NCBI RefSeq assembly: GCF_013373865.1 | Contig: NC_050470.1 | Span: 26,876,856 to 26,940,855 of the forward strand | Origin: Monomorium pharaonis | Taxonomy: Eukaryota; Arthropoda; Insecta; Hymenoptera; Formicidae | DNA length: 64,000 bases | Direction: 5' to 3' | Part shown: piece by piece, positions 1 through 13,400 of the stretch | Position numbering within the stretch: position 1 is the stretch's first letter | Layout of the letters: every line of letters begins with the position of its first letter | Notes under the pieces: model-generated | Database searches by the model: none | Told to the model about the DNA's origin: nothing | What the model saw: the letters and a program-made list of their open reading frames with translations, nothing else | Position numbers and translations under genes: made by a program

Positions 1-276
1 TATTTGCCGCAGTTTAATTTTTTAGTTTATTCTTGATGTTATTGTTAATTTTATAAAAATCGAAAAGATATAAAAATAATATCAAAATATTTACTTTGTA
101 AAAATTGAAAAAAAATATCAACTCAAATTTTGATATTGTGTGAATCTTCTGACGCGATAAGCGACTTATACGATGCATAACAATGTAGCGCAAATATCAT
201 AAAAAAGTGTTAAAGGAACGCGTTAACTTCACTCAGATCTCAAAGGCGCATTTTATCTTGACATTTCAGCTTCTGG

Positions 277-808
277 GACTTCTGTGAATTTCTGTTGAAA
301 ATATATTTCCGTCCCAGTGGTGTGCCAACAAAAATCATCACAGATGAATGCGAATTGTATCCGATGCGTTGCAATTGCAGGTGTTTGTAAACGTCAGAAT
401 AGTAGCCGTCAGAAGTTTTCTGCGCGGAGAAACTTTTCGTTTGGGGGAATACCTCACGAAAGTTTGATATAGCAAGGAGAATGCATCAGTGGAAGTGTTA
501 CAGGATTTATGAAGTCTCGACAATGCGACCCAATGGTATCCTTGTAAAGACCTTTCTAGTACCTCTCACTTTTTCTTCAGACTTCCGTGCCGTTTCTTCT
601 CCCTGCATAACGACGGGATTGGAAAAACCTCCCGTAATTGGCAGAAGATCGATTACAATAGGTGGGGCTAAGTACTACCCTTGGGAAATTACAGAAATTC
701 CTGACAGTAAAAATTGAATTCGACTCCATCTCTGATGAGCATTGGATTTGTGTAAAAAATCGACGGTGGTACCACAAAGAATTCCTACAGGATAATGGAC
801 GTTCCTGA
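277..808 (+). pseudogene. Frame-broken coding trace, unidentified
   Basis: Three consecutive segments look coding but lie in different frames with stops between them: about 293-489 (contains KFSARRNFSFGGIPHE), about 460-671 (contains HNDGIGKTSRNWQKIDYNRW) and about 676-808 (contains IEFDSISDEHWICVKNRRWY). Each is unlike the A/T-rich surroundings. The pattern suggests a decayed gene or mobile-element ORF. An acceptor-like site at 579-580 with a long pyrimidine tract and an A-rich AATAAATAAATAAA run at 891-904 allow a rival reading as a last exon in the 481-717 frame. Origin (host, transposon or viral) cannot be told by eye. Confidence 0.33.
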
Positions 809-904
809 TGTAATATACCCAATCGATAGAGAGTGTAATTAGTATCGTATCTTACTTAAAACTGCATGTTGTTTTTGTATCCACAGTAACAAATAAATAA
901 ATAA

Positions 905-3900
905 AAGTGAATAAAAATGAAATACCCCCCCTCTCCCCCAATTGTGTATATCTAAATGTCGTCATTAAAATAATATCGATAGCACAGTTGCGTCACACAG
1001 TTGTTATTAACAATATCTGTGGTTCTAATTTGTGGTTTTAAATGTGGTTTTAGATTTCGTAACTACTGTATTACTATCAATCCCCAACATTCACCCGAAT
1101 TTGTTTATGTCATGATAAAACCGCATAATTTTTTCATGCCTTTTGTTCAACGTGTTATTTGACAATAAGACAATAATGCTCAAATGTTAAATTAAACTGA
1201 TGTTTATTACATAACACGTATAAAATAAATCTGCTTATTGTAAAAAATAAATAAATAACATAAATAATAAAACAATGCATTTTTTCGATTGTTTATCTTT
1301 CATTCAGACTTTTTTCCTTTCCTCTAATATCTTATATTTGTTTTCAGTATGTTTTATATACTTTTGAGTATAATATTAAAAATTATTAAATAAAAGTTAA
1401 ATTATTAAAAAACAAATACAATATATAAATAATAACAAAATGCATGATAAAGAAAATAGTGCAAATAATAACACAAGCTATATATTATATGTATATAAAT
1501 AAATTTCAGTTATATTACAAATAGAAATAATGTCAGTATTCAATAATTTTATTTATCATTTTTAGTTTTATCATTTTAATTTAAAATTACTAAGCATATA
1601 TATTATTTAATTCTTGTGAGGCACAAAAATTTATTGCAAAAATGACTACCTTCCTCCAAAATCAATTTTCACGTCTATTGTCTTAGTAATTTGTTATTAT
1701 CTTTCCTATATATCCGTATATAAGATAAAACAGTCCACTTTCAGTCTCGAGATTCTAGGCCTCCAACTTTCTCAGTCCCTCCATTATGGTCGTTCTCATC
1801 GTCCACGGAAATCTGTTTACCCAAGTCACCGCGACGCGCTTGGCACACTTCCTCTCGGCTTTCCCAAGTTTGTTCGAGCTAAGCTGCCAAATTGGTCGCT
1901 ATTACTCATGCGCGAATCGCGAAAATAGAGCGAGGAGAAACAACAAAAAAAACAGCCACGAGTAAGATATAACAAAAAAATTAAACACAAAAGAATAATA
2001 AAATATTAATATTGTCGTAGCTGAAGTTGAATTATCAACGATATTATACATATATTATTAGACATTTGCGCGTTAATTTTAATACTGATTTAATTTTTAA
2101 AATTATTCTTCTTAATACCATTCTTCTTAGTTATTTATTATCAAAATGTCAAAATTGTTACATTAACAATGTTAATCTTAACATTAATCATAACATATCT
2201 CAATGTTTAATTGCCGGACAACTGACATTTACTTTAGCAACACAAAATGAGGCAAGCAAGAAAAATAATCAGCATTGCAGACAAGAGGCTTCATTACATG
2301 TGCCTTTTTTTAAAAAAGCGAAATTTAAATAATATAACATTCATAAAAGTAACAAGCTTCGTCAGTTTGACATATAAAGTACCTCTTTTCTCTATATCTC
2401 GAAAGAAATAAAGAAGCTGTCAAGGATTGTATCATTCATAATGTAAAACGTAACTTTCCTAAAACGCAACATTTTCTCGATTGGGATCGATCGCGCTAGC
2501 GTACAGAAGATAGAAATCATGCATCACGTCGGAACGTGAAAATGCACGACGGCGTATTGGATATGCATTTGTGACATGCACTTTTGTGTTACTGTACTAC
2601 GTCATCTCTCTGCATGTTGGCGGCTTACCATGATTTCTTCCAGTTCTTCTTTCAGTTTGCGTCCGATCTTATATTTTCAAGTAAACGTCGCTGAAAATGC
2701 CTTCTCTTCCACTTTAGCTCTACTTCTAAGTGCATTTCTGTGCCAATGATAATGAAACTTTCTACGTTCGCGGTTAAATTTTAGCGCGCTACTCTACCGC
2801 AACTTTTATTATGGGAAACTGAAACAGCTTTTACTAATACCTTACTACATTATGCGCGACGTTACGTCGACCGCATAAAATAAAGAAACCCGTACAGCAC
2901 TAACAATTCGCAATAAGTAGGCAATACAAGTAGAAACTACCCGTACCGCAGCAACGACTGCAGTAGTAATGTCCGCCAATGGACGGACAGCAGAGCAACG
3001 TCTAACTCTCGGCCTTGTTGTGCCAAAAATTTTTATTTTTCTCTTATTACAACGGCCACTGTACGATGCAATTCGGGAGAATACATTTGTAAAATACGCA
3101 TGTCGCTTTCTTCCAATAATTTATTTTACGAGAAGAGTTTCGTGAAAGACAGAAATACGGCTACCATGCAATTAAGCTCCCGATTATTTATTACCCTGCG
3201 TTCTCTGACACGCGAGGAATGAGATTCAAACATGCATAAAACATTGCTTGTATTTTTTTATTCACAATATCGTTTCTTGTCGCTATCGCTCCGTCATTTT
3301 ACACGTCCATCGGTATTTCCGAAACGTGACTCTTTACTTTCAAACACTTCTATGTACGACGAGATGTGTATTGAAATATATATTCAATAAGGAATATTGA
3401 TACTTTAGCTGACGTAACTCTGATAAATTTGATCTGTACTTAGACTTGATGTCTGGTTAATATTTTTGCTGCATAGGCTTCCGCATGTAAATTTTTCACA
3501 AAATCGCGTATTTTCGCCGAGCGGCAGCTATATTATTTCGTGAAATATCCGCCTGAGAATATCGTCCGGCTCTTTTGAACATAAGCAACGGAAAACACAC
3601 CACCTCCGGAGGCCGGTATAAGATGCAACTGAAACAACAAAAGCGCGCGATTATACGGGAAAAAAAAAAAAAAACGTAGTCACTTTAAGCAAGATCTAAT
3701 TATCATGTGACCTGATAAACATCGAAATTTATATAATTAGATTTTTCGGGTGAGCAATATTCGGGTAAATATTTTTTATAAAATAAACACTGTTGTGTAT
3801 ATAGCTGTTGCTTGTACTTTAAAAACAAAATTGAAAATCCAAACAAAAACAAAAATCTCAATAGTTTACAATATTCCATTTGGTATTGATATTTGAGATA

Positions 3901-4150
3901 CGTCGATATAATCTGCAATAATTTGAAAACAAAAATCTGCAGTTAATTTGTTTCTGCTGTATGAATTAAAATATCTGAATTAAATATCATATAATATTTT
4001 TAGCTTTTAGATATTCTTTTAGATATTCTTTTATACATTTTCATTTTATTTTATATAAGAATGTCTTCTGATTTAATTTAAAAATGAAATGGAAATGCTA
4101 ACAGATACATAAATTGATTTTGTACGTATTATATGCGCGGATGTAAAAAA
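905..4150. other. Intergenic or intronic, no supported gene
   Basis: Mostly A/T-rich. A GC-richer patch at 1741-1960 holds a 59-codon ATG frame (1785-1964, MVVLIVHGNLFTQVTATRLA) without further support. A donor-like site near 2626 on the minus strand follows LKEELEEIM but lacks a proper acceptor. Confidence 0.5.
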
Positions 4151-4385
4151 AAATGCTTCCAACGGCAGTAACAATAACGTGGTTATTACATGGCGCGTTC
4201 TCGGATAATCAAACAAAACGAAAGTGCAGAGAAAAAGTTTCTCCCCGCGCCGTTGGCAGCGAAACGCGGCTTCGCTCGCAAAACTTTATTATCGGGTCGC
4301 CATCGTCGTCACTAAAAAAAAGGAGACAGAACGATAGAGCGTATCCGCCGCATCACGGAAGTATACGCGGTCGCTTTGTTTTCAG

Positions 4386-4450
4386 TGTTCCGCAGGATCG
4401 TGAAAAAGTTTGTTGCAGGAGTTAAGGACGTGTCATATATTCCTGTATAA
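4386..4450 (+). other. Possible terminal exon fragment
   Basis: Acceptor tcgctttgttttcag|TG is followed by FRRIVKKFVAGVKDVSYIPV and a TAA stop at 4448-4450. The same frame is open back to 4316 without splicing. It sits in a small GC-rich island that carries a motif repeated at 24.6 kb. Weak evidence. Confidence 0.18.
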
Positions 4451-4459
4451 AACCGCTCA

Positions 4460-7400
4460 ATGAAAAGCTAATATGTGTGACCTCGATATAAAAAAAAAAC
4501 TATAATTTTGTATCAACTAGAATTTTCTTTTAATCTGTATCATTTTCAGCTTAACAACAATAATAATTTAATAAATATTTTCATAAATTTTTGATAAACA
4601 TTTCTCTCTAAGAGTAAAAAAATAAAGGATAATTGCTTATGTATATCTAATAATGTATATTTAATATGTCTCTGCAAAAGAACAAAAATTTTCTAACCTT
4701 ATGGTCGCAAAATTCAATACACAATTGTGTAATAATAGCAATATATAATTATTATTTCTATATGCTTATTTCTAAACATTAAGTTTATGAACTTACTTTA
4801 TAAATTAAATTTTAGTTCTTTCCTTTATAACCTCTTTTATTAATTATACGAATAACAATTTCCCAAAAATTTAAGCTGTTGCATTAATGAGAGAAAATCC
4901 TGAAGGTTCAACATATAAAAATAATACACAGATCCTGCAAACGAGGGAGCGAAGGATTACATTAACGCGATGAAGGATTTATAGTACGAGCATAAATTAT
5001 AGAGGGAAGTGTAACTTCAAAAGGTAAGGTGGTTATTATAAGACTGATCAGATACGAAATAAGATCAGAGGGAAGAAGCGTACAAAAGCATTCGAGAGTT
5101 AAATCTTTGATGAAGGCCAAATCAAGACAAAGATGCTGCCAAAATATGTGAAAGAAAGCACCAAGTCAAGATTTATGACTTTGTATCAATATCAATACGA
5201 GGTCCATAAATCAGTTATCATCTGACTTCTGTTCTTCATATCCATATTTTGTCTACTTCAGCAGGATTCTCAAGCCATAAATCAGCTGTCCTGAGCTGTC
5301 TTGTAAGGCATAATTTATTAAAGATAAAATCACGAAATACATTTCGTGTTTCAAAAAATACTTTCCAGAGAGCGCGCCCTATATCTTTATCAATATGACA
5401 CAATATATTGAAATCGTATAAGATACGTATCATATAATTTTTCTTTCATAAATGAAATATAATAAGTATAGTTTAAAAATCGACAAATATCAACCAATGG
5501 CGAATTTTTTGTCAAAAAGAGTATAATAATTTTTAATAATATATTAAATATTTTTTATGGTATGTGTTGTACTAAAATAAAAAAATATTGTTTTTTTACT
5601 ACACGAAATTAATTCTAAATTAAAATATTTAAATTTAAAAGAAAGTAGAAATATAATACCAAAGGATCAATATGACAAGGTATGGTTCTCTATATCCATC
5701 ACAGTTTACAATGGTTTATGGTTCTGTCACGTCACTCACAGTAACACTACGTTATTGTACTAATATCTGTGTGTCAGGCGAGCATACGCATGTACCCGAT
5801 ACAATTGCATATATGAACGTCGCGCGTGTGCGTCGTAGTTACGAGAACGACACGAGCAGGAACGAATATGTCACAGTTTCGAATAATTGACCGTCGTTCC
5901 CTTCATCCATCCCGCAAAAAGATATTTTTGGAAATCAAAAAGAATTGTTATCTCTTTTTCAATAATATTACAAAATATTTCAAAACCAATGTAAATCTCT
6001 CTAAATTTTATGTGCACAAAGTTAGACAACTAATTTTAACAAAATAACTCGTTTTCTCGAATTTTCATTAAGTAAAATAAACAAAGCGTAAGTTCTTTTC
6101 ATCAGGCATCGAAAATTAGACATAGATTTTAGACACCGCATTTTTTATGAGAATATTTTATATAAAAAGACGCGAGCGAACATATCGTTGCGTTACGTTC
6201 TCTTCAATTTCATAGCTTTATTTTAGCTTTATTTGAATCCGTTGACTATCACATCGAAGGGTTTGGTAATATAACACTGAGGATAATATTCCGGAGTTTT
6301 CTCTCTTGACTAAAGAATACGCCGGAAAATAAAGTAACGAGCGAACTTTATCACAGGCGAATAACTTTTTTTTTACTCGTGATGGATCGCTAAATTAATA
6401 TCACTTCGTTATTTTGCGGACGAGAAGTATTCATGAGATGCTACTGCCACGACAGTAAAATGAAGTATATAAAAGTCGCATGAACAGCGTAGAATAATTA
6501 CGGATGAATGAAAAATTTACCAGATCCAATTGCATAAGAGACAAAAAAATATTATTTCGCCAAACACGAGCATATCTATAAATCTCCTTTACATGAATAT
6601 TTTGTTTAATGTCATCGGAATTAACCGAAAAAATAAGTCAATCACACCGAAATGTTTGGCAATTCCATATATTGCACGAGAGCATTTTTCATATTACCAA
6701 TGGTTAGAATATCAATTCTAAAACAAATAAAACAAATTAAGACATAAGTTTTCTTTGGTGGACCAAATTAATCGGTTGCTGTACACAGCGATTTCGGATT
6801 GTGCGGATCCTAGATCTAGTTAGAAATCGTCATGCAGCTCGCGAAACTAAATGATTTCTAGGTGAATTTGCACCAAGTACCTAGCATGTATGACCGGTTT
6901 AAAACGCACCAGGTTCACTCGCCGTAAAATCCCCGTTTTAACAACAGCGTGCGTAGGGCAGTGTGAAAGCGTCCGCTAATGAAACGCACAATTAACTATT
7001 ATCGCCGTCGTGCATTCTGGAACTTCGCTAATCGAATTTTCGTGCGATTACGCGCATTTTCCCGTTCAATGCAAAACGTACATTAACCATCCCCGTTAAC
7101 CAAATTACGCAATTGGCCTCTTGCCCTGTCACTGATGATCAATCGCACGACATTCGATAGCCATTGATTAATTAGAATTAAATTGATGAAACTTGTGAGT
7201 ATGTAAAACAATTCCAGCGTGTGTTAAATTGCGATTGCTTTGTAATATGATACAATTAATTAGAGCAATAATAACATTCATTATAAAAGAGCTAAATATA
7301 TTTTTTACATTGTAGTTGCAAATTAATAATAAATCGCGCGTCTTATTCGAAACAAAACTGCAAAAATTCGAAAGCTACAATGCACATGTTGTATGTTGCG

Positions 7401-10400
7401 AAATTGAAGTTTTGGAGAATTAATGAAGCTTCTGCGGACTGTGTGCGAAAAGTAATTTGCGCAGATGTCTGTTCTCATAAGAAATGGCCAAACGGGAGGC
7501 GCGTCTATTCATGCCGCTAGTCGGGCCGATCTACGAATGGAAGATGAATGGAAGTTGCGCTGAATGGTAAACGGTGTAACAGTAGGAAGATGAGACTAAA
7601 GCAGTAGTTGACGCGGAGAGCTCGATTTACTTCACGCGACGAACAATTTGACGGAGTGTGCCATAAAGGGAAGTACCTCGAGTTCAAGAGAAGGCGTTCT
7701 TGCTAGTGCAATTTTGATAATAGCGATCCGCACGACATCGGATATCATTGTCGATCAGGTTTATCGTCTACCTAGTCTATAGAGAATACCTGCAGAAAAT
7801 GCCAAAGACAATTTCAGCAGTTAATGATGCTTTAGAATAATGTGTTTATTCAAATTATGTAAAAAGAATTCCCTAAGAATTTTGAGCTCCCCTGGAAATT
7901 TTGTCCTAAATTTCCGGTAAGATAAAATTAGATAAATTTTAAAATAAATTAATTTTACTATACCTCTTAATGTGTGTGCGTTCTTTAATCATATAATTCC
8001 AAAGAAAAGCTATTTAAATTTTAATGATTAAATTTGAGAAAGTATTAAAAAAAATGATACAAACTAAATAACATTTAATCCGCCATACATAGATCTAATA
8101 AAATTATGAAATATTTAATTTTTACATCTAATATTAATCTTTCTTTTTCTCTTTCTCTATCAATATGTCTCTCTTTCTGTTCTGATAATAATCTGGTATA
8201 AAAAAATTATATTTTAAAGAGATAACGCGCAAGAAAAAATTTTGTTTTATGTAAAGAATAATATTTGGGCAAATAACGGCTTAATGAATAAACAGTCGGT
8301 TATAATCGTTTTTAGAGAAGAAGCATATCACGGGTATAATCACAGATTAATCCTCGTTCTGAGCCTCTCATGTGCCAGTTTAATACGTACTCTAGGCGCA
8401 TATTGATTGCAAGCGCTTAACAATGGACGCGTCGGTTTGCAGTCGCTGTTCCATTTATGCCAATTTCCCCTGAAGCAGTTCCAAGCCGCTTCGTTACTGC
8501 TCATTGAGTGTATTCCAGCAATCTTATTAGTCGAACCTTAGTCGACGCGCTGGTGGACCAACTGAAACGCTTTGATAATTCTCCGTGGCTTTCGGTGCAC
8601 ATGCCTCGATTTCGCATCCAGTAATGCAATTACAATCTCGCTATTACCATGCCATATTTTAGAAGCTTGAAAATTTCACCTTTTATTACTGTACCTCATA
8701 TATTAAATTTTAATTTTAAATAATAGCATCACGCATGACAAAGTATAGCTACGGTTCACAAGAAATACCGAAAATGAAAATTTATCCAGAAAAATCTGTT
8801 TCACTTCCTTTATATAGCCAAGTTTAATCAAACGACACAGACAGGAGATAATTTATCTCGCGCAGCACGCAGGGAATTTCGCAATTTCACGATACAAGTG
8901 TAAACAAGAATGACAAAATATTTTTATAAAATACGGAGGAAGAAGTCTTACAAATATCCGGAGCTCGTGCGACCCATTTTTCTCCAGCAGTGTCACATCC
9001 GAATTTTTTACAACATGCAACCTCAGAGCTGTTTGCGGCCGCTTAAATACGTGACTTCGTGCCGCGAATAACTGATACCGCGAAAACAGAGGAGTAAAAT
9101 ATTTTCGCATGAGTGCTGGACAATAACGTTATTTGAGAAGCTAATTTCAACCTCTTGTAAACCGTCTCCGAATTATATACTTTCCGCCCTCAAATCTGCA
9201 AACGGATAAAAAGTAAAAATCATTCTATCTTTCTCCCTTTGTTCGAAAAAAACGAAAGCGGATTATATTCAAATCCGCCTTAAAACTGTGAAACTTTAAA
9301 TCCCGATTTACAAAAGTGACTACAGTTTCAACAATTTTCTTTTACTGGATAAAAAAAGGATCAATCCTACAATTTTCAGATAATAATAAAGTCTACAAAG
9401 TAATGTTGCATAAAAATAGAATACACATGTTAATGCAACGCTTGTCTTTTTGGTACACACCTTGTAGTTTCTGTTTATTCAAAATAACTAATAATAGCTA
9501 CATTAAAATAAAGATAATTTTTAATACCCGTGCGCGCGCGATTGCGCAATTCTTACAAAACGTAGCAATTTTTTATCACAGAAACAAAGCAAAAACATGA
9601 AACATAAGGATCTTAATCACATGCGATAAAGGGGATTACAAACTCCTATAAAATTACGAATAAAAAGAGGAAGGGACCCAGAATAATACGCTGCTGCGGC
9701 AGATTTTCGATTGTCGTGGAAGGATTACGTCATAATCCACTCAACAGTCGAGGATTTCCGCTTTTCGTTCCATGAAAAGAAAAAAAAACGGTTCCGCAAC
9801 TTGTAACTGCAAAGAATGTGTAATTACGAAAAACCATGCAAAAAAATCCGCAATTCTACAAAAATTTCGCGTCTCTCTGAAGTTTTGCGTTAAGTCTGAC
9901 GTGCGTGCGATATCACGTCAACCTTGCGCAACGATTCTAACCGGCGCCTAACAACGTCCGCCCACGCAAGCACGGATCCAAACTTGCGGCAGTCCAAATA
10001 GTTAACCGCCGCCAGCCGGCCAGCTCTATTGATTTGGTGGTCCCGAGGTGACATAACGCGGTTTTGCAGATTCTGACACAGTGTTTCCCGAAGTGTGTGA
10101 AATTGTACTGCACGATAATGCATCCCGCGACAGCTTCCCGTGGAGCGATAATTCCCGGAAATCGAAACAGATGACCCGATCCGTCAACGTTTAAGTGCAA
10201 ATATTGCATTTTAACTTTATGTAAATTTTTTTGCCGTCACTTGCTGACTTATTGCAGAGACTCTATGTATTATCTCAGAATTACGGCTAAATTGTCGGGA
10301 ATTAATCGGATAGTGACACGGCTGTTTCCTTTGACCACACGAAGAGAATGAAATATTCTACTCGCCAATTCTACCGAGTAACGACTTCAAAGGAAACTGG

Positions 10401-13400
10401 GTTAACTTAGCGCTGCGATTTTACGTCATGAGTTTTTATGCACCATGCAGTACGCGAGTTCTTTATTGTTACAGTTTAAAACAGAAAAGTTAATATCAAA
10501 TTGAATAAAGAAATAAATATACGATATATAAGAAATATAATTACATTGTCAATGTACCGTTTAATATGTCCGCTTTAAAAAGATGTAAAATTACTAAAGC
10601 TTTAACTGCAAACAACTGCTTTTTCAACGCGTCGGCATTTTACTTTTACGATGCTGAAATCGTCGAGACTTGACGGTTCTGCAACTTCCCTCATATGCCC
10701 GTTAAATAAAACGAAAGTTCCTTGGGGAAATAACCCTGGCTCAGGAGAAATTACAGAAGTGCTCACGGTTTAGTAACTAATAAGCGCAACGTACGCTACT
10801 GCTCAAAAATATTTTATTCTTCTTAAATAATGGAAGTTTTTGTAAAAAATAAATTTCAATCTTCCTTTTTAATTATCCAGGTGTTAATAATAATCTTGAC
10901 GGTTCTGTGCATTACATTGCATATATATAAAAAGAATATAACATAATTAAGAATTAAAACATAATTTTTAGGCATGTAAAAGAGAGATACAAAAATTGGG
11001 ACAAGTACTATTTAGCGATGGCGTAAGGACATCATCGTTGGATTTGGAAAAAGTGGAAAAAACTGGTCGAATTGTCTTAACTGTAGACATTTAATTTTGT
11101 GAAACGATAAAACTAAATTCGTAATTTTATATAAAACTTTTTAACTATTCATACGAAATAAAATTGTCACTTGTCCATTGTTATGGTTCTACTTCTTGCC
11201 TTCATGTTATGGGATACTACAGAATATTATTAAAGTTCAATCTGACTAATAATATTATGAAGTTTGAGTACTTTGAAATTTCGGTGAATTCAACTTTGGT
11301 TATATAGAATTTAACAAGCAGCTGTAGCAGTATCCAACTTTAACCTTTAATCAATAACGGTAATATCAAAGTTTAAGCAATAATTATAGGAAAAAATATT
11401 TCTAAAATTATCACTGGACTTTTGTACGTAATGGAAGTTCCATAACCAGTCGTATTCCTTGTAAAATTTTATATTAAAATGTTTTGCTTCAATTTTTAAA
11501 TCAAATTTAGTCTACCGTTCTATCGTAGAAAAATATTCTCAAGATAAGAAGTTACCTTTTCTCCTTCTCTTCGAACGCAGATCAACCGTTATAGTATGCG
11601 TCGCAAAATCTAACATAGCATGCTCCCTTGGCATCTTTCTTACGATTTCAAACTTTTTATCTAAATCGATCAATTTTATATTACATTGTATTATTTTGCA
11701 TAATATTCATCTAAAAAGATATACGAGAAGAAATGTATAAACTATATTTTACGGGAAACTGGCAGCAGTTTCTCCGTGTTTAATTCAACAAATCCGACGC
11801 CATTTTGTAACGAAAATGTATTGCCGAGTTTCGTGATCAGTAACACGGAACTTAATTAAATAAACAGATAAATAAAGCAAACATATGCATGTTCAATCTC
11901 GAAGGATTAATTTATCTTTTGGCGCATACGGCTAGCCGTATCCAGCACTTTCCCTACTTTTATTGTTTTTATGTTGTAATTCGTATTTTTTTCCGCGTTC
12001 TCAATCGAAATGCGTGCACATGTACAATGCATGCCCCTATCGATCGACATTTGCACAACGGGGTGCTGTTATCGCGCGACACAACGCTATCAACGTATAC
12101 GATCGTTTCAGAGTGGATGTTGCTTTAGTTGCAGTAGCCACTTTGCGGTGCCATTGACGTCAGAGCGGATCTCTAATCGCTGTTTGCGTTTCATGCGCCG
12201 AACAATAGCGAAGCTATGCTATGAGAAGGAGAAACGTTTCTATTCCTGACGCGGCCGCTTTAAAGAATAAGTGCGAGATCCGTGCAATTTTAGCTCAAAT
12301 AAAGTTTGTATTATCTGCAAGATTCTTTCCACCGTATAATATAATGATAAGAAAAAATTGCATTACTTTTTACATGATAGTAATAAAAAAGTAAACTGTA
12401 TAAAAAGTTTGTACTAATAAAAAAGCACTTATAAAAAAAGAAGCGAAGCATAAGACTTCTATTTCGCCAATTTTTTTTATGCAAATAATTTTCAACTTCT
12501 TTTAATATTATAATAAAAACAGTAGCATTACTTCAATAAAAACAAAGTTAGTGCTTTACCAGAGAGATAGAGTATTATTATATTACGTTATTGTAAATAT
12601 CACATAAATTATAGTTTAGTTTTATAAACTGTTATTATAAATTAAGTTACATATAAAAAATTGTTTTAACAATACTTTAGTAAAAATACACATTTATATC
12701 TTTTTTAAATAGTTGAATGCAAATAAACCATCTGCAATTCCGGAAATATCTGGTGGATTGCTGTCATCTCTTTGTCAAAGAAAAACCTATAAGAAAATAT
12801 CTTATTAAAATTCCAACTACGTAGCAGCTATCACGCATTGAATCCAGTTATTGATGAGAAAACATGAATAGATATAAGAATAGCGCAACGTAATCCGTTT
12901 CTGGCGCGTTTCTCTACTGCAATGTCGGTCATAAAATTTCTTTACGCGGTCATGAGCAGAATAGAGTTCGTGCAGTTGATGTAAGTACGTGCATCTCGTC
13001 GAAAATATATCTTTATACATTATATTATAACGTAAAGCCGCAAAAAATATATTTAAAAAATTAATGGTTTTTAATAAAACTATAAAAAAGTAAGACATCT
13101 AAAAGCTTTGATGTATTAATTTGGAATAGAAAACAATTTCCTCTCGTCGATAAAATTAACAAAATTTTTTTAAGTCTATTGCAAAATTTAAAATTACTTT
13201 GAAAAGTTATTACAACAATTGTTAAATATTATATCCTTTTTATAAAGATAACAGATTCTTAAAAATTATTCATTAACTTCTTGATATTTTATCAATATTT
13301 AATACTTATCACTCAAATATTAAGAAAATTAATCATCGGAAATAACTAGGACAACCATCAAAAAACTATCAACGTTACATTTCACTTTTTCATATTTTAT

